64,000 nucleotides of DNA from Aliiroseovarius sp. PrR006 (GCF_010500215.1 NZ_JAAGOY010000004.1:1426001-1490000); one strand, 5' to 3'; numbered from the stretch's first letter, positions 8,693 to 18,368 are shown. Notes: generated from the letters alone by a model not told the origin. Numbers and translations: made by a program.

Positions 8693-9346
8693 ATGATATC
8701 AGCTGCATATGGGGTTTTGGCCCGCGGTCTCAAGGGGCTATTCCTGACAGTTTTCATGGCCTGTGCGGCGCAAGCGGAAACCACTACGATTCTTGCGCTG
8801 GGTGATAGTTTGACGGCTGGATATGGCCTGCCGCAGGCTGAGGGGTTCGTGCCCCAGTTGGAAACCGCGTTAACCGAGCAAGGCCTGGACGTTCAAGTGG
8901 TCAATGCGGGCGTATCCGGGGACACCTCGGCCGGAGGAGCCGCACGTCTTGGGTGGATCCTGACCGACGACATCGACGTCGCTATGGTCGCGCTTGGCGG
9001 AAATGACATGCTGCGCGGTATCTCGCCGGAAGAAACGCAGCGCAATCTTGCCGCAATCCTGACGGAACTGCAGGACAAGGGCATCCCAACCCTGCTGATC
9101 GGCGTCCTTGCGTCATCCAATTTCGGCGAAGGCTACCGCGCTGATTTCCAGCAGGTTTTCCCGGATCTTGCTCAGGAATTCAGCGTCGATCTGTTCCCGA
9201 ACTTCCTAGATGGCATCGCCACCGCCGGGACATTCGCCGACGCGCGGCGCCTGTATCTTCAGGCCGACGGGCTGCACCCGAACCAGCAGGGCGTTGCCCT
9301 GATTGTGGACAAAATAGTCCCTTCTGTGGTATCCTTAGTGAGATAA
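8693..9346 (+). CDS. tesA: Arylesterase/lysophospholipase, GDSL (SGNH) family, TesA-like
   Basis: A 217-residue exported hydrolase. An N-terminal hydrophobic signal segment (about 10-28, ending near ACAAQA) precedes the mature enzyme. Block I is ALGDSLTAGYGL (nucleophile Ser); the Gly and Asn of the oxyanion hole appear in NAGVSGDTSAG and GGNDML; the catalytic Asp/His are in DGLHPNQQG. An AGGAG site at 8682-8686 supports the ATG at 8693. It probably acts in the periplasm on thioesters, aryl esters or lysophospholipids. Divergent from ybbA-ybbP, as in E. coli. Confidence 0.9.
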   Translation: MISAAYGVLARGLKGLFLTVFMACAAQAETTTILALGDSLTAGYGLPQAEGFVPQLETALTEQGLDVQVVNAGVSGDTSAGGAARLGWILTDDIDVAMVALGGNDMLRGISPEETQRNLAAILTELQDKGIPTLLIGVLASSNFGEGYRADFQQVFPDLAQEFSVDLFPNFLDGIATAGTFADARRLYLQADGLHPNQQGVALIVDKIVPSVVSLVR

Positions 9347-9518
9347 TTCACGTGACTGCGCACGCTTTCGGCATGCGTAAGAACGCTGTTTTCTGACGGG
9401 TGACCCGCATTAGTTCGGCCTTCTGTGACACCAATGCGGATTGTCTTGGCGCTGCCAATTCAGAGCCCGTCATAGCTGGTCGTGCCATTTTACGCGACGC
9501 AAGGTGCGGAGCGCCGCT

Positions 9519-10124
9519 ATGAAACTGCTGATTGCCTCTGATGATGCCACGCTTCGGCGCACGGTTCTTGCCGCCGCCGAGAGTTGCGGCATTCCTTCCC
9601 CATTTGAAGCCGACTCGATGCAGCGCGCTTTGGACACGCTTGGGAAAGCGCCCGGATATGATTGTGCTGTCATCGACTATCGTTTGCCCGACCTCGGTGG
9701 TCTGAAGGCCATCGAAAAGCTGTGTCGTCGTGACAAGCGGTTGGCCGTCGCGCTCTTGCTGCCCAAGAAAGAGGTGGACCTGCTGCGGCAAGCCCTGCGG
9801 ACGGGGGCTTGCGTGGGGGCGCCGGTCGAAATCTCCGAGACCGCTCTGGCCAGCATCCTGACCCTGATCAGCGAAGACCTTGGTCTGATGGCCTACCCCA
9901 TCTCTCATCGGCCAAATATCGACCAGCACGGCACCAGATTATCACGGCGCGAGATGCAAATTCTGGACAGCCTCTGTGCGGGTCGCCAGAACAAGGAAAT
10001 CGCCCATATATTTGGCATTCAGGAGGTCACCGTGAAGATGCATATGCGGTCGATCATCACCAAGCTGGGTGCGAAGAACCGCACCCATGCCGCGATGATC
10101 GCGTTGCGAAACGGGATCGTGTAG
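9519..10124 (+). CDS. LuxR/NarL-family response regulator with atypical receiver
   Basis: A 201-residue regulator. Residues 1-120 resemble a receiver: an acidic pair (SDD, 7-9) and a candidate phosphoryl-acceptor Asp53 (AVIDYRLPD). The conserved Thr/Ser and the Lys of canonical receivers are not visible (VALLLPKKE and GAPVEIS at the expected places). A LuxR-type helix-turn-helix follows at about 138-195 (LSRREMQILDSLCAG, NKEIAHIFGIQEVTVKMHM). The ATG at 9519 was chosen over an upstream frame opening at 9441 because the receiver fold begins there. It converges on ccoS with 5 bases between stops; no partner kinase is adjacent. Confidence 0.85.
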   Translation: MKLLIASDDATLRRTVLAAAESCGIPSPFEADSMQRALDTLGKAPGYDCAVIDYRLPDLGGLKAIEKLCRRDKRLAVALLLPKKEVDLLRQALRTGACVGAPVEISETALASILTLISEDLGLMAYPISHRPNIDQHGTRLSRREMQILDSLCAGRQNKEIAHIFGIQEVTVKMHMRSIITKLGAKNRTHAAMIALRNGIV

Positions 10125-10129
10125 CGACG

Positions 10130-10291
10130 TTACTCTTCCGGCGGATTATCATCCCACCTATCGCTAAGAATACGCTGACCGTCCCCATCGGGGTCGTCAT
10201 ATTGTTCCGTCTTCAAGGTCCAGAAGAACGCAGCCAGACCCAGCGCTCCCAAAAGCAAGGAAATGGGGATCAGGTACACAAGGACGTTCAT
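10130..10291 (-). CDS. ccoS: cbb3-type cytochrome oxidase assembly protein CcoS
   Basis: A 53-residue inner-membrane protein, MNVLVYLIPISLLLGALGLA at the N-terminus, with one membrane helix (about 4-24) and the acidic C-terminal tail typical of CcoS (QYDDPDGDGQR). CcoS is needed for cofactor insertion into the cbb3 oxidase. It lies 4 bases downstream of ccoI and ends the ccoG-ccoH-ccoI-ccoS operon, the standard order. Confidence 0.92.
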   Translation of the reverse strand: MNVLVYLIPISLLLGALGLAAFFWTLKTEQYDDPDGDGQRILSDRWDDNPPEE

Positions 10292-10295
10292 CGGC

Positions 10296-12491
10296 TTAGC
10301 CTTTCTTCAGACGCAGAGCGTTCAATGACACTGACACCGACGAGGTCGACATGGCAAGGGCTGCGGCCAATGGTGTTGCAAAGCCCAACAGGGCAACCGG
10401 AATGGCAATGAGGTTGTAACCTGCTGAGATAGCGAAGTTTTCCTTGATCCGGCGGGTGGCCGATTTCGACATGTCGATGGCACCGGCCAGCGGCTCCATC
10501 GATTTGCCCAGCAGCACGATGTCGGACACCACGCGGGCGGCTTCCAGCGCAGATGCAGGCGAGATCGAGACATGCGCAGCCGCCAGTGCCGCCGTGTCGT
10601 TCAGACCGTCGCCAACCATCAGCACCTTGCGGCCCGACTTACCCAGACGAGCCACGAACTCGGCCTTGTCTTCGGGCAGCGTGTCGGCCTGCCAGTCTTC
10701 GATGCCCACACGACCCGCGATGTCGGCCACCGCGGCGGGCACATCGCCCGAAATCAGCGTGACGCCCATGCCTTTGGCTTTCAGGGCGGTGATCGCCTCT
10801 TCTACACCGGGGCGCAGCGCATCGGTGAAGGTGAAGGCCACCGGCTTGGCGCCCGAGATCGACAGATAGGTCGCGGTTTGCCCAACAGCGTTGGCGCCCA
10901 GCCATTCGGCGCGGCCAAGGCGGACGGTTTTTCCGGTCCACTGCCCTTCGATGCCCTTGCCCGGAACCTCGGTCACTTGAGACACCTCGGCGGGGTGCAC
11001 GCCAGCGGCGCGGGCAGCTTGGGTCAGGGATTGAGCCAGCGGGTGGCTGGAACCTTCGGCCAACGCAAGCGCGACCTGCAGGTCGCGGTCCTTGTGGCGG
11101 GCCAGTGCATCCAGTGCGGGCTTACCCTCGGTCAGAGTGCCGGTCTTGTCGAACACGACGTGATCCACCTCGGCCAGACGCTCCATCGCGGTGGCGGATT
11201 TCAAAAGCATCCCCTGCTTGAACAAACGGCCCGAGGCCGCCGTGGTCACGGCCGGTACAGCCAGACCCAGCGCACAAGGGCAAGTGATGATCAGCGTGGC
11301 AACGGCGATGTTCATCGACATGCGCCAGTCGCCGGAATACCAAACCCAGAACAGGAAGGCCGCGAAAGACAGAATGTGCACCACCGGCGCATAGACGGCG
11401 GCGGCTTTATCCGCCAGCGACGTATAGCGGTTGCGCGCGGTTTCCGCGATGGCGACCAAATCGGCCATCCGGTGCAGCGAGCTGTCACGCCCGGCAGCTG
11501 TTACGCGTACGGTCAGAGGGCCAGTCAGGTTCACCTCGCCCGCCGAGACGATGCTGTCCGGCGACGCCGCCACAGGCAGGCTTTCCCCGGTCAGAAGCGA
11601 GCGGTCCAGCTCGCTTTCGCCGCCGGTGACGATGCCATCCACGGGAACGCGGGATCCCGGCACGACGCGCACGATCTGTCCCGGCTCCAGCTCGGACACT
11701 GGGACCTGTTCGTCGGCTTGGCCCGCGACCACGCGCAAAGCACGCGGGACTTCCAGCGCAGCCAATTCCTCGGCTGCAGATCGAGCGACCGCACGCGTAC
11801 GGTAGTCCAGATAGCGTCCTGCCAGCAGGAAGAAGGTCAGCGACAAGGCTGCATCGAAATAAGCGTGCTTGCCCGAGTGCATGGTTTCATAGATCGACAT
11901 GCCCAGCGCCAGCAGGATCGCCAGAGAGATCGGTACATCCATGTTCAACCGGCGTACCCGAAGGGCCGACCATGCGGATTTGAAGAACACCTGGCTTGAG
12001 AAGCCCACGGTCGGAATGGCGATGCCCGCGCTGATCCAGTGGAACAGATCGCGCGTTGCATCCGTGGCCCCCGACCAGACCGCGACGCTCAGCAGCATCA
12101 CGTTCATCATGGCAAAGCCCGACACGCCCAAACGCATCAAAAGGTCTTTGCCGTGTTTGTCGGTGGCAGTTGCTTTCAACTGGCCCGGATCTAGCTCGTA
12201 CGCTTCGAACCCGATGCCGGTCAGATAATCGGCCAACGTCTGTGCTTCGACATCCTGGTCCACATCAACAACGGCCCGCTTCAATGTCAGGTTCACACGC
12301 GCCGAGCGCACACCGTCCTGTTTGGCCAGCCCACGTTCCACGCCCGCGATACAGGCCGCACAGTAAATCTGGGGCAGCGAAAGCATGATCCGCTTCGCTT
12401 CCATCCCATTGCCGCGATAGCCCTTGCCCGCTTGCTCTTCCGCAAGCGGGGCAGCGTCACACGCCGGACAGGCAGAGATCGGAGCAGCCAT
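10296..12491 (-). CDS. ccoI: Copper-translocating P-type ATPase CcoI (FixI)
   Basis: A 731-residue P1B-type ATPase that exports copper for cbb3 oxidase maturation. Visible features in order are an N-terminal Cys pair CPAC (8-11), a metal-binding domain with CAAC (44-47), eight expected membrane helices, the actuator loop TGES (301-304), CPC in the transport helix (404-406), the phosphorylation site DKTGT (448-452), a GSSHPLAQ motif in the nucleotide domain, and the hinge GDGLND. Length is typical. It lies between ccoH and ccoS. Expression is probably FnrL-controlled from the ccoG promoter. Confidence 0.95.
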   Translation of the reverse strand: MAAPISACPACDAAPLAEEQAGKGYRGNGMEAKRIMLSLPQIYCAACIAGVERGLAKQDGVRSARVNLTLKRAVVDVDQDVEAQTLADYLTGIGFEAYELDPGQLKATATDKHGKDLLMRLGVSGFAMMNVMLLSVAVWSGATDATRDLFHWISAGIAIPTVGFSSQVFFKSAWSALRVRRLNMDVPISLAILLALGMSIYETMHSGKHAYFDAALSLTFFLLAGRYLDYRTRAVARSAAEELAALEVPRALRVVAGQADEQVPVSELEPGQIVRVVPGSRVPVDGIVTGGESELDRSLLTGESLPVAASPDSIVSAGEVNLTGPLTVRVTAAGRDSSLHRMADLVAIAETARNRYTSLADKAAAVYAPVVHILSFAAFLFWVWYSGDWRMSMNIAVATLIITCPCALGLAVPAVTTAASGRLFKQGMLLKSATAMERLAEVDHVVFDKTGTLTEGKPALDALARHKDRDLQVALALAEGSSHPLAQSLTQAARAAGVHPAEVSQVTEVPGKGIEGQWTGKTVRLGRAEWLGANAVGQTATYLSISGAKPVAFTFTDALRPGVEEAITALKAKGMGVTLISGDVPAAVADIAGRVGIEDWQADTLPEDKAEFVARLGKSGRKVLMVGDGLNDTAALAAAHVSISPASALEAARVVSDIVLLGKSMEPLAGAIDMSKSATRRIKENFAISAGYNLIAIPVALLGFATPLAAALAMSTSSVSVSLNALRLKKG

Positions 12492-12524
12492 AATGTATTC
12501 CTTGTTCGCGCGCTTTTTGAAGAC

Positions 12525-13010
12525 TTAGTTGGTCTTCAGATAAATCGGAATCCGCTGTTGAAAGCTGGTGCCGTCTTCCGCCACTGCATTCATCCGCAGG
12601 TTCCAGTTGCCGTCACCCAGCTTGCCCACCTGCGCAACATAAGCGCCGGTCGAGTCTTGGCTGAATTCAGGTTCTTGGTCTTCATTCACATGGGTCGCCC
12701 GGCCCAGAAGGCCGTAAAGCGAAGTGACGGTCACAGCGTCGCCGTTCTCGTCCTTGATATCCAGAACCAGAGTCTCACCCTCGATCCGGGCGGACACGTC
12801 CCAGCCCAGCCCCTCTTGGGCGGCACGCTGGGAGTCAAACTTCTGACTGGCGACATACGAATTCTTGGTCTCAAGCCCGGGGAATGTCCCCACGGCCGAA
12901 TAGGCCATGAAGATATTCACACCGATGATGATCGAAAACGCCGTAACCACGATGGCCAGCACATGTTTGCCCGTCAGTTCGAACTCTTTCTTCTCGGTTT
13001 TCTCACCCAT
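12525..13010 (-). CDS. ccoH: cbb3 oxidase assembly protein CcoH (FixH)
   Basis: A 161-residue FixH-family protein. One membrane helix lies at about 14-36 (VLAIVVTAFSIIIGVNIFMA), followed by a periplasmic domain with the typical GLETKNSYVASQKFD segment and a beta-rich C-terminal half ending RIPIYLKTN. It stabilises the cbb3 oxidase during assembly. It starts 3 bases after the ccoG stop and precedes ccoI. Confidence 0.93.
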   Translation of the reverse strand: MGEKTEKKEFELTGKHVLAIVVTAFSIIIGVNIFMAYSAVGTFPGLETKNSYVASQKFDSQRAAQEGLGWDVSARIEGETLVLDIKDENGDAVTVTSLYGLLGRATHVNEDQEPEFSQDSTGAYVAQVGKLGDGNWNLRMNAVAEDGTSFQQRIPIYLKTN

Positions 13011-13013
13011 GGC

Positions 13014-14426
13014 TCAGCGCCCTCTTCCGTTAAAGACAGTGTCAAGGTGGGCACGGTCTCCGGTCACGCCATCCACGACCCAGATGCGCAGGTCAGTACG
13101 GTCCAGCTTGGCGGCTTCCGAACCCGGAGGCGCAACAACATAGACACGCTGTTTGGCCTCGGTATCAGGCGGAGCTACTAGCACAAGTTTGTCGCTGCCT
13201 TCCAGTTCTACCGTCAGCGGGCTGCCGTCTGTCAGGGTAAAGTAATAGGGCCATTCTTCGCCGTGGCGGTTCCGCACACCCACGTCATAGGTGTTGCGGA
13301 TCGCACCGTCCGACAGTGTCACATAGGTGGGGTTACGGACGGGGCGAATGGTGACGTCGACTTTGGGACGGGCAAACACGGCCACGGTCAACGCGACCCC
13401 AACCAGCGTCCAAAGCGAGGTGTAAAGAATGGTGCGCGGACGTAGCAGGTGCTTCATCACCGGGATTTTCACATTCCCGGCGCGTTCGTACGACTCATCT
13501 TTCAGCGCAAGATAGTCGATCAAGCCACGTTCTTTGCCGACCTTCACCATCATCTCATCACAGGCATCGATGCACAGACCGCAGGTGATGCATTCCATCT
13601 GCTGGCCATCGCGAATGTCGATGCCCATCGGGCAGACGGCAACGCAGGCGTTACAGTCGATACAGTCGCCCAGATCGTCCCGTTTCTTACCACGGCCTCG
13701 TGGTTCGCCACGCCAGTCGCGATAGGCGATAGTGATTGTGTCTTCGTCCATCATAGCCGCCTGAATACGCGGCCAGGGGCAGGCATAAATGCAGATTTGC
13801 TCGCGCGCGATGCCGCCGAAGAAGAAAGTGGTTAGCGTCAGCACCAAGACGGTCGAATAGGCCAGCGGGTGCGCCTGCCCCGCCACCAAATCCATCAAAA
13901 GCGTGGGGGCATCGGCAAAATAGAACACCCACGCGCCGCCGGTGGCGACAGCGATCAAGATCCAAGCGATGAACTTCACCAGACGCTTGCGGATCTTCTC
14001 GGCATTCCATTTTTGCCGGTGCAGACGGATGCGCGCGTTTCGGTCGCCTTCGATCCAGCGCTCGACAAGGATCATAAGGTCGGTCCACACGGTCTGCGGA
14101 CAGGCATAGCCGCACCACACCCGACCAGCGGCAGACGTAAACAGGAACAACCCAAGCCCTGCCATGATCAATAGGCCCGCGATGAAATAGAATTCATGCG
14201 GCCAGATTTCGATCCAGAAGAAGAAGAACCGGCGGTTGGCCATGTCCACAAGGATCGCCTGATCGGGCAGGTTCGGGCCACGATCCCAACGGATCCACGG
14301 GGCAAGATAGTAGATGCCAAGGGTGATCCCCATGATCCACCACTTAAGGCTACGGAAGGTGCCCTTTACCCGTTTCGGGAAGACTGGCTCGCGCGGGGCA
14401 TATAGCTGCTCTGGGGCGTCAGACAT
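13014..14426 (-). CDS. ccoG: cytochrome c oxidase accessory protein CcoG (FixG/RdxA)
   Basis: A 470-residue membrane ferredoxin-like protein, reported for the family as a copper reductase serving cbb3 assembly. Several membrane helices lie in the first half (first at about 25-50). Motifs include YACPQTVWTDL, CIYACPWPRIQAAM, and two ferredoxin-type cluster motifs, CIDCNACVAVCPMGID and CITCGLCIDACDE. A C-terminal immunoglobulin-like periplasmic domain follows. I chose the ATG at 14426 (MSDAPEQLYAP) over a GTG at 14465. An FNR-type palindrome lies 65-78 bases upstream. First gene of ccoGHIS. Confidence 0.94.
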   Translation of the reverse strand: MSDAPEQLYAPREPVFPKRVKGTFRSLKWWIMGITLGIYYLAPWIRWDRGPNLPDQAILVDMANRRFFFFWIEIWPHEFYFIAGLLIMAGLGLFLFTSAAGRVWCGYACPQTVWTDLMILVERWIEGDRNARIRLHRQKWNAEKIRKRLVKFIAWILIAVATGGAWVFYFADAPTLLMDLVAGQAHPLAYSTVLVLTLTTFFFGGIAREQICIYACPWPRIQAAMMDEDTITIAYRDWRGEPRGRGKKRDDLGDCIDCNACVAVCPMGIDIRDGQQMECITCGLCIDACDEMMVKVGKERGLIDYLALKDESYERAGNVKIPVMKHLLRPRTILYTSLWTLVGVALTVAVFARPKVDVTIRPVRNPTYVTLSDGAIRNTYDVGVRNRHGEEWPYYFTLTDGSPLTVELEGSDKLVLVAPPDTEAKQRVYVVAPPGSEAAKLDRTDLRIWVVDGVTGDRAHLDTVFNGRGR

Positions 14427-14490
14427 GACTGTTTCTCGGATCCTGTGTTTCGCTTGAGGTTCCACTTAGGAACTATTCCAGATCTAAGCC

Positions 14491-14504
14491 TTGATGTGGA
14501 TCAA
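14491..14504. promoter_or_regulatory. FNR/FixK-type box for ccoGHIS
   Basis: TTGATGTGGATCAA is a perfect match to the TTGAT-N4-ATCAA consensus. It is centred about 71 bases before the ccoG ATG. The natural regulator is the FnrL encoded at 19340-20080. Confidence 0.88.
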
Positions 14505-14651
14505 GACTTTTCCTGAAGGTTTTCACCGACTGCCTATCTAAGCCTCTGAGAAAGGACGAGTTTGCAGAGTGTCGCAGTGCAAAAAGGTCGCAGGGGGCGC
14601 GAGCACACTCGGAATTACACAGGGGAAATCTGATTCCCTACACACCAAAAA

Positions 14652-14680
14652 GAAACCCGGGCGACATGCACCCGGGTTTC
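14652..14680 (-). terminator. Rho-independent terminator after ccoP
   Basis: GAAACCCGGG (14652-14661) and CCCGGGTTTC (14671-14680) form a perfect 10-base stem with a 9-base loop. Read leftward, the stem is followed by a T-rich run (TTTTTGG), as expected for ending the ccoNOQP transcript about 140 bases past the ccoP stop. Confidence 0.75.
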
Positions 14681-14819
14681 GAAATTTGGCGGCACCGACC
14701 TCGGAGAAACGCGCGAACAGGATCAGAGGTCGGTGCCTTTGACCGGGGAGTGAGGCCCCGGATCTTGGGCCGTCCAAGCGCAGGCGCTTGGACGAATGTT
14801 TTAGGCCAGAGGCCGGGGC

Positions 14820-15692
14820 TTATTCGCCGCCGCCCAACTGGTGGATGTAAGCCGATACAGCGTTGATTTGGCTGTCGGTCAGCTTGCCGCTCCAGGCAGG
14901 CATAACGCCGTAGGGGCCTTCCGAAACGACCTCGGTGATCGCGTCTTTGCCGTCACCGAACAGCCAGATGGCATCGGTCAGGTTCGGAGCACCTTGGGTA
15001 CGGTCACCCGTGCCGTCTTCCATGTGGCAGGACGAGCAGTTGTCCGCAAAGACCACGGCACCGTCAGCAACCAGCGACATGTCAGCAGCGTCTTTGGTCA
15101 CCGACGACAGCGACATGGTGTAGGCCACAACCTGTGCGATTTCTTCGTCGCTCAGATAATCGTCACCGAAGGCGGGCATTTCCGAATAACGGGTATCGTC
15201 ATTGTCGTCCGAACGAATACCGTAGGCAACCGTCATCTGGATGTCTTCCAACGTACCGCCCCAGAGCCAATCATTGTCCAAGAGGTTCGGATAACCAACG
15301 GCACCGTTTGCGCCTGAACCGTGACACTGCGAACACCAGGTGGCGTAGGTCGCTCGGCCCGACTGAATGGCGTAGTTGTGCAGATCCGAACCTTGGCTCA
15401 GCGTGGTCAGGTCAGCAGAAGCCAGCTGGGCTTCCAATTCGCTGTTCATGCCTTTGAAGCGTTCGATTTCTTCAGCAACTTCCGCACGGGTCGAGTAGCC
15501 AAGGTAGCCAGCGGTGGCCCCTTTGATCATCGGCCAAGCAGGATAGGCGATTGTGTACCAGATACCCCAAACGATGGTGGCGTAGAACACCCAGACCCAC
15601 CAACGGGGCAGTGGGTTGTTAAACTCCTGAATGCCGTCCCATTCGTGACCCGTCGTTTCGGGATCTTTCTTTTCAACAGGTTTTTTACTCAT
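14820..15692 (-). CDS. ccoP: cbb3-type cytochrome c oxidase subunit III, dihaem CcoP
   Basis: A 290-residue membrane-anchored dihaem cytochrome c that passes electrons to CcoO/CcoN. A cytoplasmic N-terminus containing HEWDGIQEFNNPLPRWW, the family signature, precedes one membrane helix at about 31-52. Two periplasmic class I haem domains follow, with CSQCH (120-124) and CSSCH (219-223); axial Met candidates lie in YSEMPAFG and GVMPAWSG. It is the last gene of ccoNOQP, 36 bases after ccoQ, followed by a strong terminator. Confidence 0.96.
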   Translation of the reverse strand: MSKKPVEKKDPETTGHEWDGIQEFNNPLPRWWVWVFYATIVWGIWYTIAYPAWPMIKGATAGYLGYSTRAEVAEEIERFKGMNSELEAQLASADLTTLSQGSDLHNYAIQSGRATYATWCSQCHGSGANGAVGYPNLLDNDWLWGGTLEDIQMTVAYGIRSDDNDDTRYSEMPAFGDDYLSDEEIAQVVAYTMSLSSVTKDAADMSLVADGAVVFADNCSSCHMEDGTGDRTQGAPNLTDAIWLFGDGKDAITEVVSEGPYGVMPAWSGKLTDSQINAVSAYIHQLGGGE

Positions 15693-15728
15693 TGCCGCAA
15701 CTCCTTTTGAGCTGAGCGCCCGGGAACA

Positions 15729-15908
15729 TCAGTCCCGGTCACCGGCAGGTTTGTCTTCGTGGCGGAAGGGGATGTTCGCGATGTCCTTGTGGACCTTGTT
15801 CGATCCTGGGCGGAACGCAAATATTGCTGCCCCGATGAAAAAGGCGAACATCGCGATCAGGAACCAGCTGTCAGCGAAGGCTCGCATAATGCTATAGGTG
15901 TCCATCAT
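15729..15908 (-). CDS. ccoQ: cbb3-type oxidase subunit CcoQ (FixQ)
   Basis: A 59-residue single-helix protein starting MMDTYSIMRAFADSW, with the membrane helix at about 14-32 and a basic-to-acidic C-terminal tail (FRPGSNKVHKDIANIPF) typical of CcoQ. It stabilises the CcoNOP complex. A second ATG three bases downstream is an equally possible start. It sits between ccoO (9-base gap) and ccoP. Confidence 0.92.
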   Translation of the reverse strand: MMDTYSIMRAFADSWFLIAMFAFFIGAAIFAFRPGSNKVHKDIANIPFRHEDKPAGDRD

Positions 15909-15917
15909 CCCAGCTCC

Positions 15918-16652
15918 TTACCGGCTTGCGTCAGGTGTGAAGGTCGAGAAGTCGACCAGAGTACCCAACATCTGCATATAGGCGATCAGAGCGTCCATTT
16001 CGGACACACCCGGCTTGCCATCGAAGTTGCGCGCTTGCGCTTTCGGATAGCGTGCCTGGAGCGCGTCGACGTCCGAATTGTCGCCATCCGGGTCAGCTTG
16101 GCTTAGCCAATCTGCTTCCGCATTTGCGATCTGTTCGTCGGTGTAAGGCACACCCACGATCCGGTTCGTCTTCATCACGTCCTGGATGTATTTCGGCTCG
16201 ATCAGCTTATCCAAAAGGAAAGCGTACGGCGGCATCACCGATTCCGGCACAACCGACTGCGGATCAACCAGGTGATCTACATGCCATTCGTCCGAGTAGC
16301 GGCCACCGACGCGGGCAAGGTCAGGACCTGTCCGCTTGGAGCCCCACTGGAACGGGTGGTCGTACTGGCTTTCAGCCGCAAGGCTGTAGTGGCCGTAACG
16401 CTCTACTTCGTCGCGCATCGGGCGGATCATCTGCGAGTGACAGACATAGCAGCCCTCGCGGATATAGATGTTCCGGCCCTCAAGCTCGAGCGGCGAGTAG
16501 GGGCGCACGCCTTCCACATCCTCGATCGTGTTTTCGAGGTAGAAGAGCGGTGCGATCTCTACGATGCCACCCACGGTCACAACCAGAAGGCTACCGACCA
16601 GAAGGATCGTGGCGTTCTTCTCAATGACGCCGTGTTTGTCGAGAATTCCCAT
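15918..16652 (-). CDS. ccoO: cbb3-type oxidase subunit II, monohaem CcoO
   Basis: A 244-residue membrane-anchored monohaem cytochrome c. One N-terminal membrane helix lies at about 15-37, the haem site is CYVCH (68-72) followed by SQMIRP, and the C-terminus is periplasmic. This segment and the conserved [10 protein letters not shown] are hallmarks of CcoO. It starts 14 bases after ccoN and is co-transcribed with it. Confidence 0.96.
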   Translation of the reverse strand: MGILDKHGVIEKNATILLVGSLLVVTVGGIVEIAPLFYLENTIEDVEGVRPYSPLELEGRNIYIREGCYVCHSQMIRPMRDEVERYGHYSLAAESQYDHPFQWGSKRTGPDLARVGGRYSDEWHVDHLVDPQSVVPESVMPPYAFLLDKLIEPKYIQDVMKTNRIVGVPYTDEQIANAEADWLSQADPDGDNSDVDALQARYPKAQARNFDGKPGVSEMDALIAYMQMLGTLVDFSTFTPDASR

Positions 16653-16666
16653 TAGTCATTCCCTCC

Positions 16667-18268
16667 TTATTCTGCCGGTGCCGCTGCTGCGTCGCCTGCT
16701 GCTTCAGCAGCCGGAGCGCGCTTCACGGTCATCCAGAGGTTGTAGCACATGATCACAGCACCAGCGAGGAACAGAACCCCACCCAGACCGCGAACCACAT
16801 ACATCGGGAACTTAGCGGCAACGGTGTCTGCGAACGAGTTCACAAGGAAGCCTTGCGCATCAACTTCACGCCACATCAGGCCTTCCATGATACCGGTTAC
16901 CCACATCGACGCGGCGTAGAGCACGATGCCGATGGTGGCGAGCCAGAAGTGCCAGCTTACCAGTTTCAGGCTGTAAAGACCTGCACGGTTCCACAGTTTG
17001 GGGACTAGGAAGTACAGCATCCCGAAGGTGATCATGCCGTTCCAGCCAAGAGCACCCGAGTGCACGTGACCAATGGTCCAGTCAGTGTAGTGCGACAGCG
17101 AGTTCACGGCGCGGATCGACATCATCGGACCTTCGAAGGTCGACATGCCGTAGAAGCCGATGGACACAACCATCATACGGATAACCGGGTCGGTGCGCAG
17201 TTTGTCCCATGCACCCGACAGGGTCATCAGACCGTTGATCATACCTCCCCAGCTGGGCATCCACAGTACGATCGAGAACACCATACCAAGGGTCGAGGCC
17301 CAATCCGGCAGAGCGGTGTAGTGCAGGTGGTGCGGACCAGCCCAGATGTACAGGAAGATCAGGGCCCAGAAGTGGATGATCGACAGCTTGTACGAGAAGA
17401 CAGGACGTTCAGCCTGCTTCGGCACGAAGTAATACATCATGCCCAAGAAGCCAGCGGTCAGGAAGAAGCCCACAGCGTTGTGGCCATACCACCACTGGGT
17501 CATCGCATCTTGTACACCAGCAAACAGCTGTACCGATTTCGAACCGAAGATCGACACGGGAACAGCCAGGTTGTTCACAACGTGCAGCATGGCAACGGTG
17601 ATGATGAAGGACAGGAAGAACCAGTTGGCTACATAGATGTGCGGCTCTTTCCGCTTCATCAGCGTACCCATGAAGACCACCAGGTAAGCCACCCAAACGA
17701 TGGTCAGCCACAGGTCGGTGTACCATTCGGGTTCGGCGTATTCTTTACCGTGGGTTGCTCCAAGCAGATAACCGGTTGCAGCCAGCAGGATCACAATCTG
17801 GTAGCCCCAGAACACGAACCACGCCAGGTTGCCGCCCCAAAGGCGTGCACCCGAGGTGCGCTGCACCACGTAGAACGAGCTGGTAATCAGAGCTGTACCG
17901 CCAAATGCGAAAATCACTGCCGAGGTGTGCAGTGGGCGCAGACGACCAAAGTTCAAATAACCTTCGGCCCAGGCAAAGTTCAGTTCAGGAAAGGCCAGCT
18001 GGAACGCGATGAACGTCCCGACCAAGAAGCCTACGACGCCCCAAAAGGCAGTCAAGGCCGCGCCCACGCGAATGGGCCCATCCATATATCCGGTTTCAAC
18101 GACCTTTTCGCTTCCCACACCTCGCAGTGTGTAAACGAACAGGCCAGCCGCGATCAGAACTACCAGAATAGCGTGTACTTGGTAGGCTACGTCGCGGGCA
18201 TAGCTAGCGGCGATTGCGGCCAATACTGTTATCAGCGCGAAAATCACCAGTTTGAGGTAATCCCACAT
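16667..18268 (-). CDS. ccoN: cbb3-type oxidase catalytic subunit I, CcoN
   Basis: The 533-residue catalytic subunit, carrying haem b, haem b3 and CuB, of the high-affinity proton-pumping oxidase. About 12 membrane helices are predicted. The conserved His-rich segments are visible ([51 protein letters not shown]). I chose the ATG at 18268 (MWDYLKLV), with AAGGGACG before it, over frame extensions to 18325. Two FNR-type boxes lie in the 213-base divergent space shared with the stress-protein gene. First gene of ccoNOQP. Confidence 0.96.
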   Translation of the reverse strand: MWDYLKLVIFALITVLAAIAASYARDVAYQVHAILVVLIAAGLFVYTLRGVGSEKVVETGYMDGPIRVGAALTAFWGVVGFLVGTFIAFQLAFPELNFAWAEGYLNFGRLRPLHTSAVIFAFGGTALITSSFYVVQRTSGARLWGGNLAWFVFWGYQIVILLAATGYLLGATHGKEYAEPEWYTDLWLTIVWVAYLVVFMGTLMKRKEPHIYVANWFFLSFIITVAMLHVVNNLAVPVSIFGSKSVQLFAGVQDAMTQWWYGHNAVGFFLTAGFLGMMYYFVPKQAERPVFSYKLSIIHFWALIFLYIWAGPHHLHYTALPDWASTLGMVFSIVLWMPSWGGMINGLMTLSGAWDKLRTDPVIRMMVVSIGFYGMSTFEGPMMSIRAVNSLSHYTDWTIGHVHSGALGWNGMITFGMLYFLVPKLWNRAGLYSLKLVSWHFWLATIGIVLYAASMWVTGIMEGLMWREVDAQGFLVNSFADTVAAKFPMYVVRGLGGVLFLAGAVIMCYNLWMTVKRAPAAEAAGDAAAAPAE

Positions 18269-18368
18269 TTTGCGTCCCTTCGTCATTGTCTTGTGCCCAC
18301 TTGACCCTAAATAGACTCGGGGCACCTATCGACTTTCGTCGGTTTGGACTTAACCCCAGCCCCTCGCC

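Larger units (their letters stand above)
14427..14819. other. 393-base ccoP-ccoG intergenic region
   Basis: No gene is seen. The part next to ccoG holds an FNR palindrome (14491-14504). The part next to ccoP holds a terminator hairpin (14652-14680), a 12-base inverted repeat (14691-14702 with 14726-14737) and a nested pair of stems (14755-14761 with 14813-14819; 14771-14780 with 14785-14794). Confidence 0.8.

Noticed and set aside
10572-11999. 475-codon open frame antisense to ccoI
   Set aside because: Shadow of a well-supported P-type ATPase gene.
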